From Streptomyces sp. NRRL F-6676 (GTDB lineage Bacteria > Actinomycetota > Actinomycetes > Streptomycetales > Streptomycetaceae): a stretch of 64,000 nt of DNA. This document shows, in pieces, positions 34,669-42,441 of this stretch. The notes under the pieces were generated by a model, which saw nothing but the letters and a program-made list of their open reading frames with translations, searched no databases and was not told the origin of the DNA. Positions within the stretch are counted from its first letter, which is position 1. Each line of letters starts with the position of its first letter. Position numbers and translations under genes: made by a program. The stretch lies in contig NZ_JOHS01000001.1 in assembly GCF_000725625.1 (NCBI RefSeq), positions 124,001 through 188,000 on the forward strand, read 5' to 3'.

Positions 34669-35583
34669 ATGGAGCCAGTGGTTGACACCATGCCGATCGG
34701 GGAGCTGCTCGACGAGCGGCGGCACCTGCTGGACGTCGCGCACTGGATGCTGGGCAGCGGCATTGCCGCCGAGCACGTCACCGACGAGGCGTACCGGGAG
34801 TGGTACGCGCTCTCCGAGCACCAGCGGGACCGCATAGGCGCGCCGCGGGCCTGGCTGACCCGGGTCGTGGGCAGCATCTCCCTCGGGCGGCTGGCCCTGT
34901 CCGATCGTGACGGGGGCCCACAGGGCCCCGTGGGTGTGGGCAGCCATGGAGCGTCCGACCCGGCTCCGGCGGACGGTCTCGACGCGCTGTGGGCCGGTGA
35001 GTTGGACGCGCTCACACCCGCCGAGCGAGCGGCTCTCGTACTCAACGACTCCTTCGGCAACGACGCCTTCGGCAACGACCCCTTCGGCAGCGCGGCCAAA
35101 GACCCCGTGAGCACGGCGGGACCGGCGGGCCGGGGCCGGCCGGGACCGGCGGACACCGAACCTTTGGACAGGGCCCGGCACAGCCTCCGGGCCAGGGCCG
35201 CACGTCCCACGCCACCGCGCGTCGAGGACGAACTGGTCGACGCCGTACGGCAGGCGTGCGCCGACGAGGACGCGGACCGTCTGGCCACCCTGCTGGACCC
35301 CGACGCCGTCGCGTTCTACGACGGCGGAGGCAAGGTCCGCACACTGACACGGCCCGTCGTCGGCGGCCCACGGGTCGCCCGGAGTCTCCTGACCCTGCTG
35401 GCCCGGCACCCGCGCACCACTCTGCACACCCGTCCCGTCAACGGGCGCACGGGTCTCGTCGCACGCTACGACGGCCAGGTCGCCGCCGTGGTCTGCCTCG
35501 ACCTGGCCGGCTCACGCGTCGTACAGGTATGGGTCGTCCTCAATCCCGACAAGTTGCGCTCCTGGAACCGCCCCCGCGCCTGA
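34669..35583 (+). CDS. ECF41-like protein with sigma2-like region, interrupted sigma4 and SnoaL-like domain
   Basis: The 304-residue protein is a relative of the one at 31091: ELLDERRHLLDVAHWMLGSGIAAEHVTDEAYREWYALS at the N-terminus, and DGGGK (FYDGGGKVRTLTRP) and NPDKL (VLNPDKLRSW) at the C-terminus. Between them a vestige of sigma4 is visible (ELDALTPAERAALVLNDSFG). Where the DNA-binding helices should follow there are instead three FGND-type repeats and a Pro/Gly-rich linker. AGGAGG lies eight bases before the ATG. I see no 16-spaced ECF41 promoter for it, only the nearby palindrome. It probably cannot bind a -35 element and may modulate the intact sigma factors. Confidence 0.82.
   Translation: MEPVVDTMPIGELLDERRHLLDVAHWMLGSGIAAEHVTDEAYREWYALSEHQRDRIGAPRAWLTRVVGSISLGRLALSDRDGGPQGPVGVGSHGASDPAPADGLDALWAGELDALTPAERAALVLNDSFGNDAFGNDPFGSAAKDPVSTAGPAGRGRPGPADTEPLDRARHSLRARAARPTPPRVEDELVDAVRQACADEDADRLATLLDPDAVAFYDGGGKVRTLTRPVVGGPRVARSLLTLLARHPRTTLHTRPVNGRTGLVARYDGQVAAVVCLDLAGSRVVQVWVVLNPDKLRSWNRPRA
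35044..35090 (+). repeat. 15-bp coding tandem repeat (FGND units)
   Basis: The unit AACGAC[TGC]CCTTCGGC occurs three times in the sigma-like gene and codes NDSFG, NDAFG, NDPFG. It sits exactly where the sigma4 helices of true ECF41 proteins continue, and could vary in number between strains. Confidence 0.8.
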
Positions 35584-35625
35584 CCTGCCCCGTCCCGCGC
35601 CCGGCACACCGCGTCAGTGGCATGC

Positions 35626-36552
35626 TCAGACGCAGAGGACCGCCGCGGACCGGTGACGGGTGCGGGAGTGCAGGAAAGCGGAGATCTTGGCCGGGTTGAA
35701 GACCCACATCACCTGGTGAATGCCGCGGGACGTGGCCGCGACCGTCATGAAGGTGGCGGGCCGGCCGTCCCGGTGGATCAGGATGCCGCCGCGTCCGTTG
35801 GCCTCGACCGCTTCCGCCTCGACCGTGGGCCAGAACCGCGGATGAGCGGTGGACAGGTTCGCCACGCGGGCACGGCCCAGAACGGGCACCCGGGCCGCTC
35901 CCCTGATGCCGTTGCCGTCGGACAGACTGACCGCGTTCGGGGTGAGCAGCGCCTCCAGTCCGGCGACGTCGCCCTGCCGGGCGGCGGCGACGAACCTCTG
36001 GAGCAGCGTCCGGTGCTCGGCCGCGTCGACGCTGTCCCGCTGCTCCCCGGTGAGGTGTTTGCGGGCCCGGCTCACGATCTTGCGGACGTTGACAGGGCTG
36101 AGACCCAGGATGCGCGCGATGTCGGGGTAGGCGTAGTCGAAGGCCTCCCTCAGGACGTAGGCGGCGCGTTCGGTCGGGGAGAGCTTCTGCAACACCAGGA
36201 GCAGGGCGAGTTCCAGTGCCTCCGCCCGCTCGGCACCGACCTCCGGGTCGTTGCTGGTGTCGACGGGCTCCGGCAGCCACGGACCGATGTACGTCTCGCG
36301 GCGGACGCGGGCGGACTGGGCCACGTTGATGGCCAGCCGGGTGGTGGCGCTCGACAGGAACGCGACGGGGCTGATCACCAGGGTGCGGTCGGTCCGCTGC
36401 CAACGCAGCCACACTTCCTGGACGACGTCCTCGGCCTCCACCGCACTGCCCAGCACGCGGTAGGCGATGCCGAAGAGGCGGGGTCGAAGTGCGACGAAGA
36501 CGGAAACGGCCTCGCTCAGGTCGCCTTCCACGGGGGTCGCCTCTGGATGCAT
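35626..36552 (-). CDS. ECF41 family RNA polymerase sigma factor (SigJ-like)
   Basis: The 308-residue protein has intact sigma2 (LFGIAYRVLGSAVEAEDVVQEVWLRWQ, residues 25-52), the ECF41 linker signature WLPEP (YIGPWLPEPVDTS), and intact sigma4 (LSPTERAAYVLREAFDYAYPDIARILGLSPVNVRKIVSRARKHL). The C-terminal SnoaL-like domain has DGNG and NPAKI in place of the usual DGGGR/NPDKL pair. In this family that fused domain regulates activity in place of an anti-sigma factor. An NmrA-like gene of the kind usually paired with ECF41 lies about 0.9 kb away at 37424. It is one of two candidates to read the P1-P18 promoters. I see no such promoter at its own start. Confidence 0.92.
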   Translation of the reverse strand: MHPEATPVEGDLSEAVSVFVALRPRLFGIAYRVLGSAVEAEDVVQEVWLRWQRTDRTLVISPVAFLSSATTRLAINVAQSARVRRETYIGPWLPEPVDTSNDPEVGAERAEALELALLLVLQKLSPTERAAYVLREAFDYAYPDIARILGLSPVNVRKIVSRARKHLTGEQRDSVDAAEHRTLLQRFVAAARQGDVAGLEALLTPNAVSLSDGNGIRGAARVPVLGRARVANLSTAHPRFWPTVEAEAVEANGRGGILIHRDGRPATFMTVAATSRGIHQVMWVFNPAKISAFLHSRTRHRSAAVLCV

Positions 36553-36933
36553 GATCCCGGGTCTCCGTTTCTCTGTTGCCGGTGTCTGCGGAGGCGGCCG
36601 TACGACGCTTCGTCCGACCGCCGGAGCCCCGGCCCGGCGTACTGAGGATTCGGCAGGGCGTGGTGCTCACCTTCGCCCCGAACGACCGGCGGCGCCGACG
36701 TTTCGTTACACCTTTGTGCGGGTTTCCCCGGCGAATCCCGAGGACCGGCGCACGGCCGTTCCCGGAGCCGGTCTTGTCGCGGCGCACACGCGGCACGTCG
36801 GATGTCACATTCGCACCGACAGCGTGGTCTTCCATGGAAAGCGACCGTGCGTGACCCGAATGCTTCCCGCATTGCCCCCACTCGACGAGCTACCCCCCGA
36901 ATCGGTATCCGTTTCTCATGCAGGAGACACATC
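36553..36933. other. 381-bp gap between the ECF41 gene and whiB
   Basis: The only clear element is promoter P4 for the whiB gene. The rest has neither a supported gene nor a recognisable promoter for the ECF41 sigma gene on the minus strand. Confidence 0.5.
36803..36829 (+). promoter_or_regulatory. ECF41-type promoter P4 (whiB gene)
   Basis: TGTCACA, 16 bases, GGTC on the plus strand. It implies a leader of about 100 bases before the whiB ATG at 36934. Confidence 0.75.
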
Positions 36934-37200
36934 ATGGACTGGCGTGTAAGGGGCCTCTGCCTGACCGAGGACCCCGATCTCTTCTTCCCGATCGGCGGTC
37001 TCGGCAGTGGGCCGGCGGCGATTCAGACGGACGAGGCGAAGGCGGTCTGCCGCCATTGTCCCGTCGTCCGGCAGTGTCTGGCGTGGGCCGTCGACGCCGG
37101 ACCGGTCGAGGGCATCTGGGGCGGCACCACGGAAGGGGAGCGCCGCGCCCTGCGACGGCACGTGGTGCGCGCGTCGCGCGCGACGGAGAGCGCCGCCTGA
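36934..37200 (+). CDS. WhiB-family iron-sulfur regulator
   Basis: The 88-residue protein has the four WhiB cysteines at positions 9, 39, 42 and 48 (GLCLTEDPDLFFP; AVCRHCPVVRQCLAWAV) followed by the turn GIWGGTTEGERR, and a basic C-terminus. These hold a [4Fe-4S] cluster that senses oxygen or redox state, and WhiB proteins act with sigma factors at the RNA polymerase. AGGAG is eight bases before the ATG. Its ECF41-type promoter would place redox sensing inside the same regulon as the respiratory genes. It is one of the shorter Wbl types; I cannot name the orthologue. Confidence 0.93.
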   Translation: MDWRVRGLCLTEDPDLFFPIGGLGSGPAAIQTDEAKAVCRHCPVVRQCLAWAVDAGPVEGIWGGTTEGERRALRRHVVRASRATESAA

Positions 37201-37270
37201 TCGCCAGGTGGGCGTCGCGGTCCGCCGCACCCGTGTCCGTACTGTCGGTCCGGACACTCACGTACGCCTT

Positions 37271-37301
37271 GGTACTCGACGGTTCCGAGCCGTCGAGTAC
37301 C
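37271..37301. terminator. Bidirectional terminator between whiB and the NmrA-like gene
   Basis: A perfect 12-bp stem (GGTACTCGACGG and complement) surrounds a 7-base loop, 70 bases after whiB. Confidence 0.85.
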
Positions 37302-37341
37302 AGTGGGCCCCCGAAGCGGTCGAACCGGCCGTGCACAGGGG

Positions 37342-37379
37342 AGGGGCCTGCCGCGCCGCGCTGCGGACGACAGGCCCCC
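37342..37379 (-). terminator. Second hairpin between whiB and the NmrA-like gene
   Basis: AGGGGCCTG and CAGGCCCCT form a 9-bp stem with an inner CCGC/GCGG stem, 45 bases after the stop of the minus-strand NmrA-like gene. Confidence 0.7.
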
Positions 37380-37423
37380 TGTGACGGGTGCGGACCCCTC
37401 GCACGGGCCCCGCCCCCGACGAC

Positions 37424-38170
37424 TCAGCGCTGTTGCGCGAGCCAGTCGGCGAACCGGGTCTCGGCGATGTGCGCGTCCGGACCGGGGAGCAGCGTGGTCT
37501 CCCGCAACTCCGCGCCGAAGTACGGGGCGTGCACGTCGGTCACGACCTCGCGCGGGTCCTTCTTGGCGGCCAGCCCCTTGCGGATCAGCTCGTCGAGCCG
37601 GAACTCCTCGGGGCCGGCGACCTCCACCACCCCGCCCACGGGGGCGCCGACCGCGGTACGGCCGACGACGGCGGCCACGTCGTCCGAGTAGAGGGGCCGG
37701 ATCTTGACCGGCGCCAGCCGGACGGTGTCACCGTCGGTCGCCGCCTCGGCGATGCCCTTCATGAACTCGAAGAACTGCGTGGCGTGGACGATCGAGTACG
37801 GGATGCCCGAGTCCTTGATCAGACCCTCCTGCGCCTGCTTGGCGCGGAAGTAGCCGCTCTCCTGGAGCCGTTCGGTGCCGACCACGGAGAGCGCCACGTG
37901 GTGGGTCACACCGGCGTTCGCCTCCGCCTTGAGGAGGTTGGTGGTGGAGGTGCGGAAGAACTCCATGACGGCGTCGTCCTCGAAGGAGGGCGAGTTGGAG
38001 ACGTCGATCACAACGGAGGCGCCGGTCAGGACCTCGGCCAGACCCTCGCCCGTGAGCGTGTCGACCCCGGTGTTGGGAGCGGCCGGCACCGCCTCGTGGC
38101 CGTGCTCGTTGAGTTTGGCGACCAGCTTGGAACCGATCAGTCCGGTACCGCCGATGACTACGATCTTCAT
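37424..38170 (-). CDS. NmrA-like NAD(P)-binding protein (ECF41 partner type)
   Basis: The 248-residue protein is an atypical short-chain dehydrogenase: MKIVVIGGTGLIGSKLVAKL holds the GxxGxxG cofactor site, and VVIDVSNSPS and HHVALSVVGTERLQESGYFRAKQAQEGLI follow. The YxxxK pair of classical enzymes is replaced by YFRAK. ECF41 sigma factors are generally encoded next to a carboxymuconolactone decarboxylase, oxidoreductase or epimerase of this kind, so its place near one, under an ECF41-type promoter, fits. AGGAAA lies just before the ATG. A close paralogue is at 54307. Confidence 0.9.
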   Translation of the reverse strand: MKIVVIGGTGLIGSKLVAKLNEHGHEAVPAAPNTGVDTLTGEGLAEVLTGASVVIDVSNSPSFEDDAVMEFFRTSTTNLLKAEANAGVTHHVALSVVGTERLQESGYFRAKQAQEGLIKDSGIPYSIVHATQFFEFMKGIAEAATDGDTVRLAPVKIRPLYSDDVAAVVGRTAVGAPVGGVVEVAGPEEFRLDELIRKGLAAKKDPREVVTDVHAPYFGAELRETTLLPGPDAHIAETRFADWLAQQR

Positions 38171-38214
38171 GTGAATTTCCTTTCGGGATGCGCGATGTCG
38201 CCTGCACCAGACAA

Positions 38215-38241
38215 GACCGGATACTCACTCGCTCTGTGACA
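38215..38241 (-). promoter_or_regulatory. ECF41-type promoter P5 (NmrA-like gene)
   Basis: Minus-strand TGTCACA, 16 bases, GGTC, 45 bases before the ATG at 38170. Confidence 0.78.
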
Positions 38242-38293
38242 GGGCGAACCGCCTTTTCGGTGTTCTGGCGTTTCCGGTGCTTCTGGAGTCCGG

Positions 38294-38335
38294 GTGTTCG
38301 GGCTTTTCCGGTGAGTGTTCGGGCTTTTCTGGTGA
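38294..38335. repeat. 21-bp direct tandem repeat, two copies
   Basis: GTGTTCGGGCTTTTC[CT]GGTGA occurs twice head to tail with one difference, just after the stop of the flavoprotein gene. Confidence 0.85.
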
Positions 38336-38344
38336 GGGAGCCTG

Positions 38345-40075
38345 TTATTCGACGAGCTTTCCCTCGGTGGACACATCCGTCATGAGGGAAGCGATCTCGT
38401 CCGGGACGTCGGGAATGTGCTCGTGGGTGATTCCGGTCGTCGGAGACCAGACCAGGTTGACGCGGAAGGCGGGGTCCATGCCGGGGAAGTCGCTGCGGTT
38501 GTGACAACCACGGGTCTCCCGGCGTTCCAGTGCCGCTTCGAGGGTGGCGCGGGCCGCCAGGGCGGCCGACTTGAGGTCGAAGGCGTGGGCGAGGTCCTGG
38601 AAACCAGCGATGTCGGGATGGACGCCGACGTTCCGCATGCGTTTCTCGACGGCGTCCAGCTCCGCCAGGCCGGTGCGCAGACCCTGTTCGTCCCGGACGA
38701 CACCGGCGTGCTCGGTCATGGTGTTGCGGATCGCGCGCTGGAGCGCCCGGACGTTCTCGGGCCCGTCCGCGGCGAGCAGCCCGTCGACCTCGGCGCGCGC
38801 CTCGGCCACGGCGGTCGCGGACCGGGGCTGCGCGGTGAGTGACTCCGAGTAGGCCGCCGCGGCCCGGCCGGTGATACGGCCGTAGACGAGGAGTTCGATC
38901 AGGCTGTTGCCGCCGAGGCGGTTGGCGCCGTGCAGACCGCTGGCCGCCTCGCCGATGGCGTACAGACCGCGGACGTCGGTGCTGTGGTCCTCGGGACGGA
39001 CCCAGACGCCGCCCATCGAGTAGTGGGCCGTCGGAGCCACCTCGATGGGTTCACGGGTGATGTCGAGCATCTGGAGGTCGAGGAGCGTCTGGTAGACCCG
39101 GGGCAGCCGGTCCATGATCGTGCGCCGGGGGAGGTGGGAGACGTCGAGCCAGACCCCGCCGTTCGCGGTGCCCCGCCCCTCCTTGATCTCGGTGTACGAG
39201 GCGAGTGCCACGCGGTCGCGTGTGGACAGTTCCATGCGCTCGGGGTCGTAGCGGTTCATGTACCGCTCGCCGAGGGCGTTGCGCAGGATGCCGCCCTCAC
39301 CGCGGGCGGCCTCGCTGACCAGGGTGCCCGCGGCGTTCTCCGGTTCGATGATGCCGGAGGGGTGGAACTGCACCAGCTCGGGGTCGCGCAGGCGGGCCCC
39401 GGCTTCGACGGCCAGGCGGAAGGAGTCGCCGGTGTTCTCGTCCCGGCGCGACGAGGTGCGGCGCCAGATGCGCGTGTGCCCGCCGGCCGCGAGGATCACG
39501 GCGTCCGCGTGGACGAGGTGGCGGGTGCCGTTGGTCAGGTCGAAGCCGTAGGCCCCGAAGACGGCGCCGTCGTGGACCAGCAGACGCGTGATGTAGACGC
39601 TGTCGAGTACCGGGATGTCCAGCTGGACCGCGCGCCGGATCAGGGTGCGCTGGATCTCCAGGCCGGTGTAGTCGCCCGCGAAGGCGGTACGGCGGAATGT
39701 GTGGGCGCCGAAGAAGCGCTGCGAGATGCGGCCGTCCTCTTCGCGGGCGAAGGCCATGCCGTACCGCTCCAGGTCGTCGATGCCCAGGGCCGCGCCCTGG
39801 GTGACGATCTCCGCCGTACGGGGGTCGCCGAGCAGATAGCTCTCCTTGAGGGTGTCCGCGGCGTGCTGCTGCCAGGAGTCCTCGGGGTCCATCGTGGCAA
39901 GGGCCGCGTTGATGCCGCCGGCCGCCAGGGACGTGTGGGTGTCCTCCTTGGGACGTTTGCCGACGGCGATGACGTCGACGCCGGCCTCGGCCAGTTCGAT
40001 CGCCGCCCGCAGGCCGGACCCGCCGGTACCGATCACCAGCACCGTGGTGGAAAGACGTCGTTCGGTGAGAGGCAC
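38345..40075 (-). CDS. Fumarate reductase/succinate dehydrogenase-type flavoprotein
   Basis: The 576-residue protein has the N-terminal FAD motif VLVIGTGGSGLRAAIELAEAG and the covalent-FAD-type region THTSLAAGGINAAL. Active-site elements are VQFHPSGI, SEAARGEGG (catalytic Arg) and TAHYSMGGVWV, followed by GLHGANRLGGNSLIELLVYG. Length and order match SdhA/FrdA/L-aspartate oxidase. No iron-sulfur or membrane subunit gene is beside it; a 7Fe ferredoxin gene diverges from it under a twin promoter and may be the electron partner. It probably interconverts fumarate and succinate or a similar acid. ECF41-type promoter P6 lies 36 bases upstream of the ATG. Confidence 0.9.
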   Translation of the reverse strand: MPLTERRLSTTVLVIGTGGSGLRAAIELAEAGVDVIAVGKRPKEDTHTSLAAGGINAALATMDPEDSWQQHAADTLKESYLLGDPRTAEIVTQGAALGIDDLERYGMAFAREEDGRISQRFFGAHTFRRTAFAGDYTGLEIQRTLIRRAVQLDIPVLDSVYITRLLVHDGAVFGAYGFDLTNGTRHLVHADAVILAAGGHTRIWRRTSSRRDENTGDSFRLAVEAGARLRDPELVQFHPSGIIEPENAAGTLVSEAARGEGGILRNALGERYMNRYDPERMELSTRDRVALASYTEIKEGRGTANGGVWLDVSHLPRRTIMDRLPRVYQTLLDLQMLDITREPIEVAPTAHYSMGGVWVRPEDHSTDVRGLYAIGEAASGLHGANRLGGNSLIELLVYGRITGRAAAAYSESLTAQPRSATAVAEARAEVDGLLAADGPENVRALQRAIRNTMTEHAGVVRDEQGLRTGLAELDAVEKRMRNVGVHPDIAGFQDLAHAFDLKSAALAARATLEAALERRETRGCHNRSDFPGMDPAFRVNLVWSPTTGITHEHIPDVPDEIASLMTDVSTEGKLVE

Positions 40076-40110
40076 GCTTGCTCCCGTCGCTCTGAGTGGT
40101 CACTGACTAG

Positions 40111-40137
40111 GACCATGTCGGGCGGCGGTCTGTGACA
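40111..40137 (-). promoter_or_regulatory. ECF41-type promoter P6 (flavoprotein gene)
   Basis: Minus-strand TGTCACA, 16 bases, GGTC, 36 bases before the ATG at 40075. The -35 elements of P6 and P7 are 15 bases apart. Confidence 0.8.
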
Positions 40138-40152
40138 TCGGTGGCGCATACG

Positions 40153-40179
40153 TGTCACAACGTGCCGGGGTCCCCGGTC
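40153..40179 (+). promoter_or_regulatory. ECF41-type promoter P7 (ferredoxin gene)
   Basis: TGTCACA, 16 bases, GGTC on the plus strand, 71 bases before the ferredoxin ATG at 40250. Confidence 0.8.
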
Positions 40180-40249
40180 ATCCGGGCGAACCCGACGGCC
40201 GTGCGACAAGGCGCCGGGGGAGGTCCGACGGCCGAAGAGGAGAGGACGG

Positions 40250-40639
40250 ATGACGTACGTCATCGCACAGCCCTGCGTCGACATCAAGGACCGGGCGTGT
40301 GTCACCGAATGCCCCGTGGACTGCATCTACGAGGGCGCGCGCACGCTCTACATCAACCCGGCGGAGTGCGTCGACTGCCATGCGTGCGAACCCGTCTGCC
40401 CCGTGGAGGCGATCTTCCACGAGGACGATCTGCCGCGACACTGGGCGCACTACCTCGCCGTCAACGCGGAGTACTTCGACGAGGCGGCCTCCCCGCCGCG
40501 CGCACGGCGTGACGCGGTCGGCGATCATCCGGTGGTCGAGGCACTGCCCCCGCAGAGCGGGCCCCACAAGAAGGAGATCTCCGTCTTCACCGTCCGCAAG
40601 GAGGAAGCGGCCGACGCGGATCTGTGGTTCCCCTCCTGA
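40250..40639 (+). CDS. 7Fe ferredoxin ([3Fe-4S][4Fe-4S])
   Basis: The 129-residue protein has cysteines at 9, 17, 21, 25, 40, 43, 46 and 50 (CVDIKDRACVTECPVDC; CVDCHACEPVCPVEAI), the pattern of FdxA-type ferredoxins with one 3Fe and one 4Fe cluster. The C-terminal 50 residues are a charged extension. GAGGAGAGG lies before the ATG. It is a low-potential cytoplasmic electron carrier, transcribed divergently from the fumarate-reductase-like gene with matched ECF41-type promoters. Which enzyme it serves is inference. Confidence 0.93.
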   Translation: MTYVIAQPCVDIKDRACVTECPVDCIYEGARTLYINPAECVDCHACEPVCPVEAIFHEDDLPRHWAHYLAVNAEYFDEAASPPRARRDAVGDHPVVEALPPQSGPHKKEISVFTVRKEEAADADLWFPS

Positions 40640-40666
40640 CCGGCCGTCGCCACCGAGCGTGCCCTG

Positions 40667-41164
40667 TCAGGGGGCGAGTGTGATGGTGGTGGGCGTTCCT
40701 CTCCACGCCATGCGCGCGTAGGGGCACAACGCGTCGGCCTTCCCGATCAGCTCGTCGGCCGTCGCGGGATCGACACCGGGCCACCGCACCACCAGATCGA
40801 CGCGCAGCAGATAGCCGCCGTCCTCCGGGTCCCGGCCGAAGGCGACGGTCGCCACGACGGAGATCGCCGTGGGGTCCAGCGCCTCCCGCCGGGCCAGCAG
40901 GCTGAGCGCGCCGTGGAAGCAGGCGGCGAAACCGGCCGCGAAGAGCTGTTCGGGGTTGGTTCCCCGGCCGTCACCGCCCAGCTCGGCCGGCATCCGCAGG
41001 TCGAGGTCCAAGGCCCCGTCGGCCGAGCGTGCGTGACCGGAGGCCCGCCCGTGCGAGGCCGTACCACCGTGGACGGTCACCGTGGTGGTGTAGATGGGCG
41101 AGAATTCCTCCCCGTCGAAATCCTTCTCGGTCGACAGGGTGGGCAACTTGATCCGCTCGGTCAC
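40667..41164 (-). CDS. OsmC/Ohr-family peroxidase-like protein
   Basis: The 165-residue protein has the two redox cysteines of the family, in GFAACFHGALSLLARR and DALCPYARMAWRG. It reduces organic hydroperoxides with dithiol help in the family members studied. The start is GTG at 41164 with GGAG nine bases upstream. It converges on the ferredoxin gene with a 27-bp gap and has its own ECF41-type promoter. A second, shorter OsmC protein is encoded at 63089. Confidence 0.9.
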   Translation of the reverse strand: MTERIKLPTLSTEKDFDGEEFSPIYTTTVTVHGGTASHGRASGHARSADGALDLDLRMPAELGGDGRGTNPEQLFAAGFAACFHGALSLLARREALDPTAISVVATVAFGRDPEDGGYLLRVDLVVRWPGVDPATADELIGKADALCPYARMAWRGTPTTITLAP

Positions 41165-41223
41165 GGCAGGGCTCCGGTGTCGTCGTGGTAGGCGGTCCCG
41201 ACAGGCGTCCGGGACTACTGGAT

Positions 41224-41250
41224 GACCGACGAGCGACCGGTGTTGTGACG
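41224..41250 (-). promoter_or_regulatory. ECF41-type promoter P8 (OsmC gene)
   Basis: Minus-strand CGTCACA (one change), 16 bases, GGTC, 60 bases before the GTG at 41164. Confidence 0.7.
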
Positions 41251-41288
41251 CCTGCCCGTCGAACGGCCGAGGACCCCCCGACAGCAGG

Positions 41289-42185
41289 TCAGTCGCGCAG
41301 CGAGGCCACGTAGGGCGCCAGTTTGGCGGGGTTCATCACCCACATGAGCCGGTCGATGCCGTCCGCCGAGATGTCGGCGGTCAGCAGGGCGACGGCCTCC
41401 TCGCCGGAGAGGACCAGGACGGCCGGCCGGCCGTTCGCCTCGACCCACCGGACCTGCGACCGCGGCCAGAAGCGCGGAGCGAAGGCCACGAGGTACTGCG
41501 AGACGTGGGGCAGCCCGACGACCGGGATCCTCGACGCGCCGCGCATCCCGTTGCCGTCCGTGTAGCTGACGACGTCGGCGGTGAGCACGTCCTCCAGGAC
41601 CGACAGGTCGCCCGTCCGCGCCGCGGAGAGGAACACTTCGAGCAGCCGCCGATGGGCTGTCGGGGCAACGGCTTCCTTGCGTTCGGCGGCCAGGTGCTTG
41701 CGGCCGCGGCTCACCAGCTGGCGGGTGTTGGCCTCGCTGGTCTCCAGGATCTCGGAGATCCGTCCGTAGGGGTAGTCGAACGCCTCCCGGAGCACGTAGG
41801 CCGCGCGCTCCACGGGATTCAGCTTCTCCAGGAGCAGCAGGACCGCCATCTCCAGGGCCTCCGCCCGCTCCGCGCCCAGGTGCGGATCGCGCGTGGTGTC
41901 GACGGGCTCGGGAAGCCAGGGGCCGACGTAGGACTCCCGGCGCACCCGCGCGGACCGGGCCACGTTGATCGCCAGCCTGGTGGCTACCGTGGTGAGGAAG
42001 GCCGTCGGTTGGTGCACCTTCGAACGGTCGGTGCCCTGCCACCGCAGCCAGGTCTCCTGCACGATGTCCTCGGCCTCCGCCGCACTGCCCAGGATCCGAT
42101 ACGCGATACCGAAGAGCTGCGGGCGCGCCGAGAGGAAGTCCTCCGTCGCCTGGTCAAGGGTGCCGGGTGGGGTGCCAGCGTGCAT
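41289..42185 (-). CDS. ECF41 family RNA polymerase sigma factor (SigJ-like), second copy
   Basis: The 298-residue protein is a close paralogue of the one at 35626. It has sigma2 (LFGIAYRILGSAAEAEDIVQETWLRWQGTDRSKV), the linker signature WLPEP, sigma4 (LNPVERAAYVLREAFDYPYGRISEILETSEANTRQLVSRGRKHL) and a SnoaL-like domain with DGNG and NPAKL. The ATG at 42185 has AAGGG seven bases upstream. Having two intact ECF41 factors and two sigma4-less relatives within 11 kb is unusual. Either factor, or both, may read P1-P18. No ECF41-type promoter is visible upstream of it. Confidence 0.92.
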   Translation of the reverse strand: MHAGTPPGTLDQATEDFLSARPQLFGIAYRILGSAAEAEDIVQETWLRWQGTDRSKVHQPTAFLTTVATRLAINVARSARVRRESYVGPWLPEPVDTTRDPHLGAERAEALEMAVLLLLEKLNPVERAAYVLREAFDYPYGRISEILETSEANTRQLVSRGRKHLAAERKEAVAPTAHRRLLEVFLSAARTGDLSVLEDVLTADVVSYTDGNGMRGASRIPVVGLPHVSQYLVAFAPRFWPRSQVRWVEANGRPAVLVLSGEEAVALLTADISADGIDRLMWVMNPAKLAPYVASLRD

Positions 42186-42377
42186 GGAACATCCCTTCTG
42201 GCCTCGTGCACCCCATGCTACAAGCGGTCGCGGACGCTCGCGTCGGCCGAAGGACGGGCGTACGTGTGCGCCCGAATCCCACGGGTGGCACACCGTGGCA
42301 ACGGCTCACCCTCGGACACGCACCGTCGTCGGCGGACCCTTGTGCCCGGCCGTCTCGCCCCCCGAGGGCGGTGCCAC

Positions 42378-42404
42378 TGTCACGGACCGATCGCGCGCCC
42401 GGTC
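42378..42404 (+). promoter_or_regulatory. ECF41-type promoter P9 (DUF5134-like gene)
   Basis: TGTCACG (one change), 16 bases, GGTC on the plus strand, 38 bases before the GTG at 42442. Confidence 0.72.
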
Positions 42405-42441
42405 AGGACAGTGAACCGCCAGGGACCAGGAGGGGCACACC

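Noticed and set aside
34669..35583. Calling the genes at 31091 and 34669 ordinary sigma factors
   Set aside because: Neither has a complete sigma4 helix-turn-helix, so promoter recognition at -35 is not expected.
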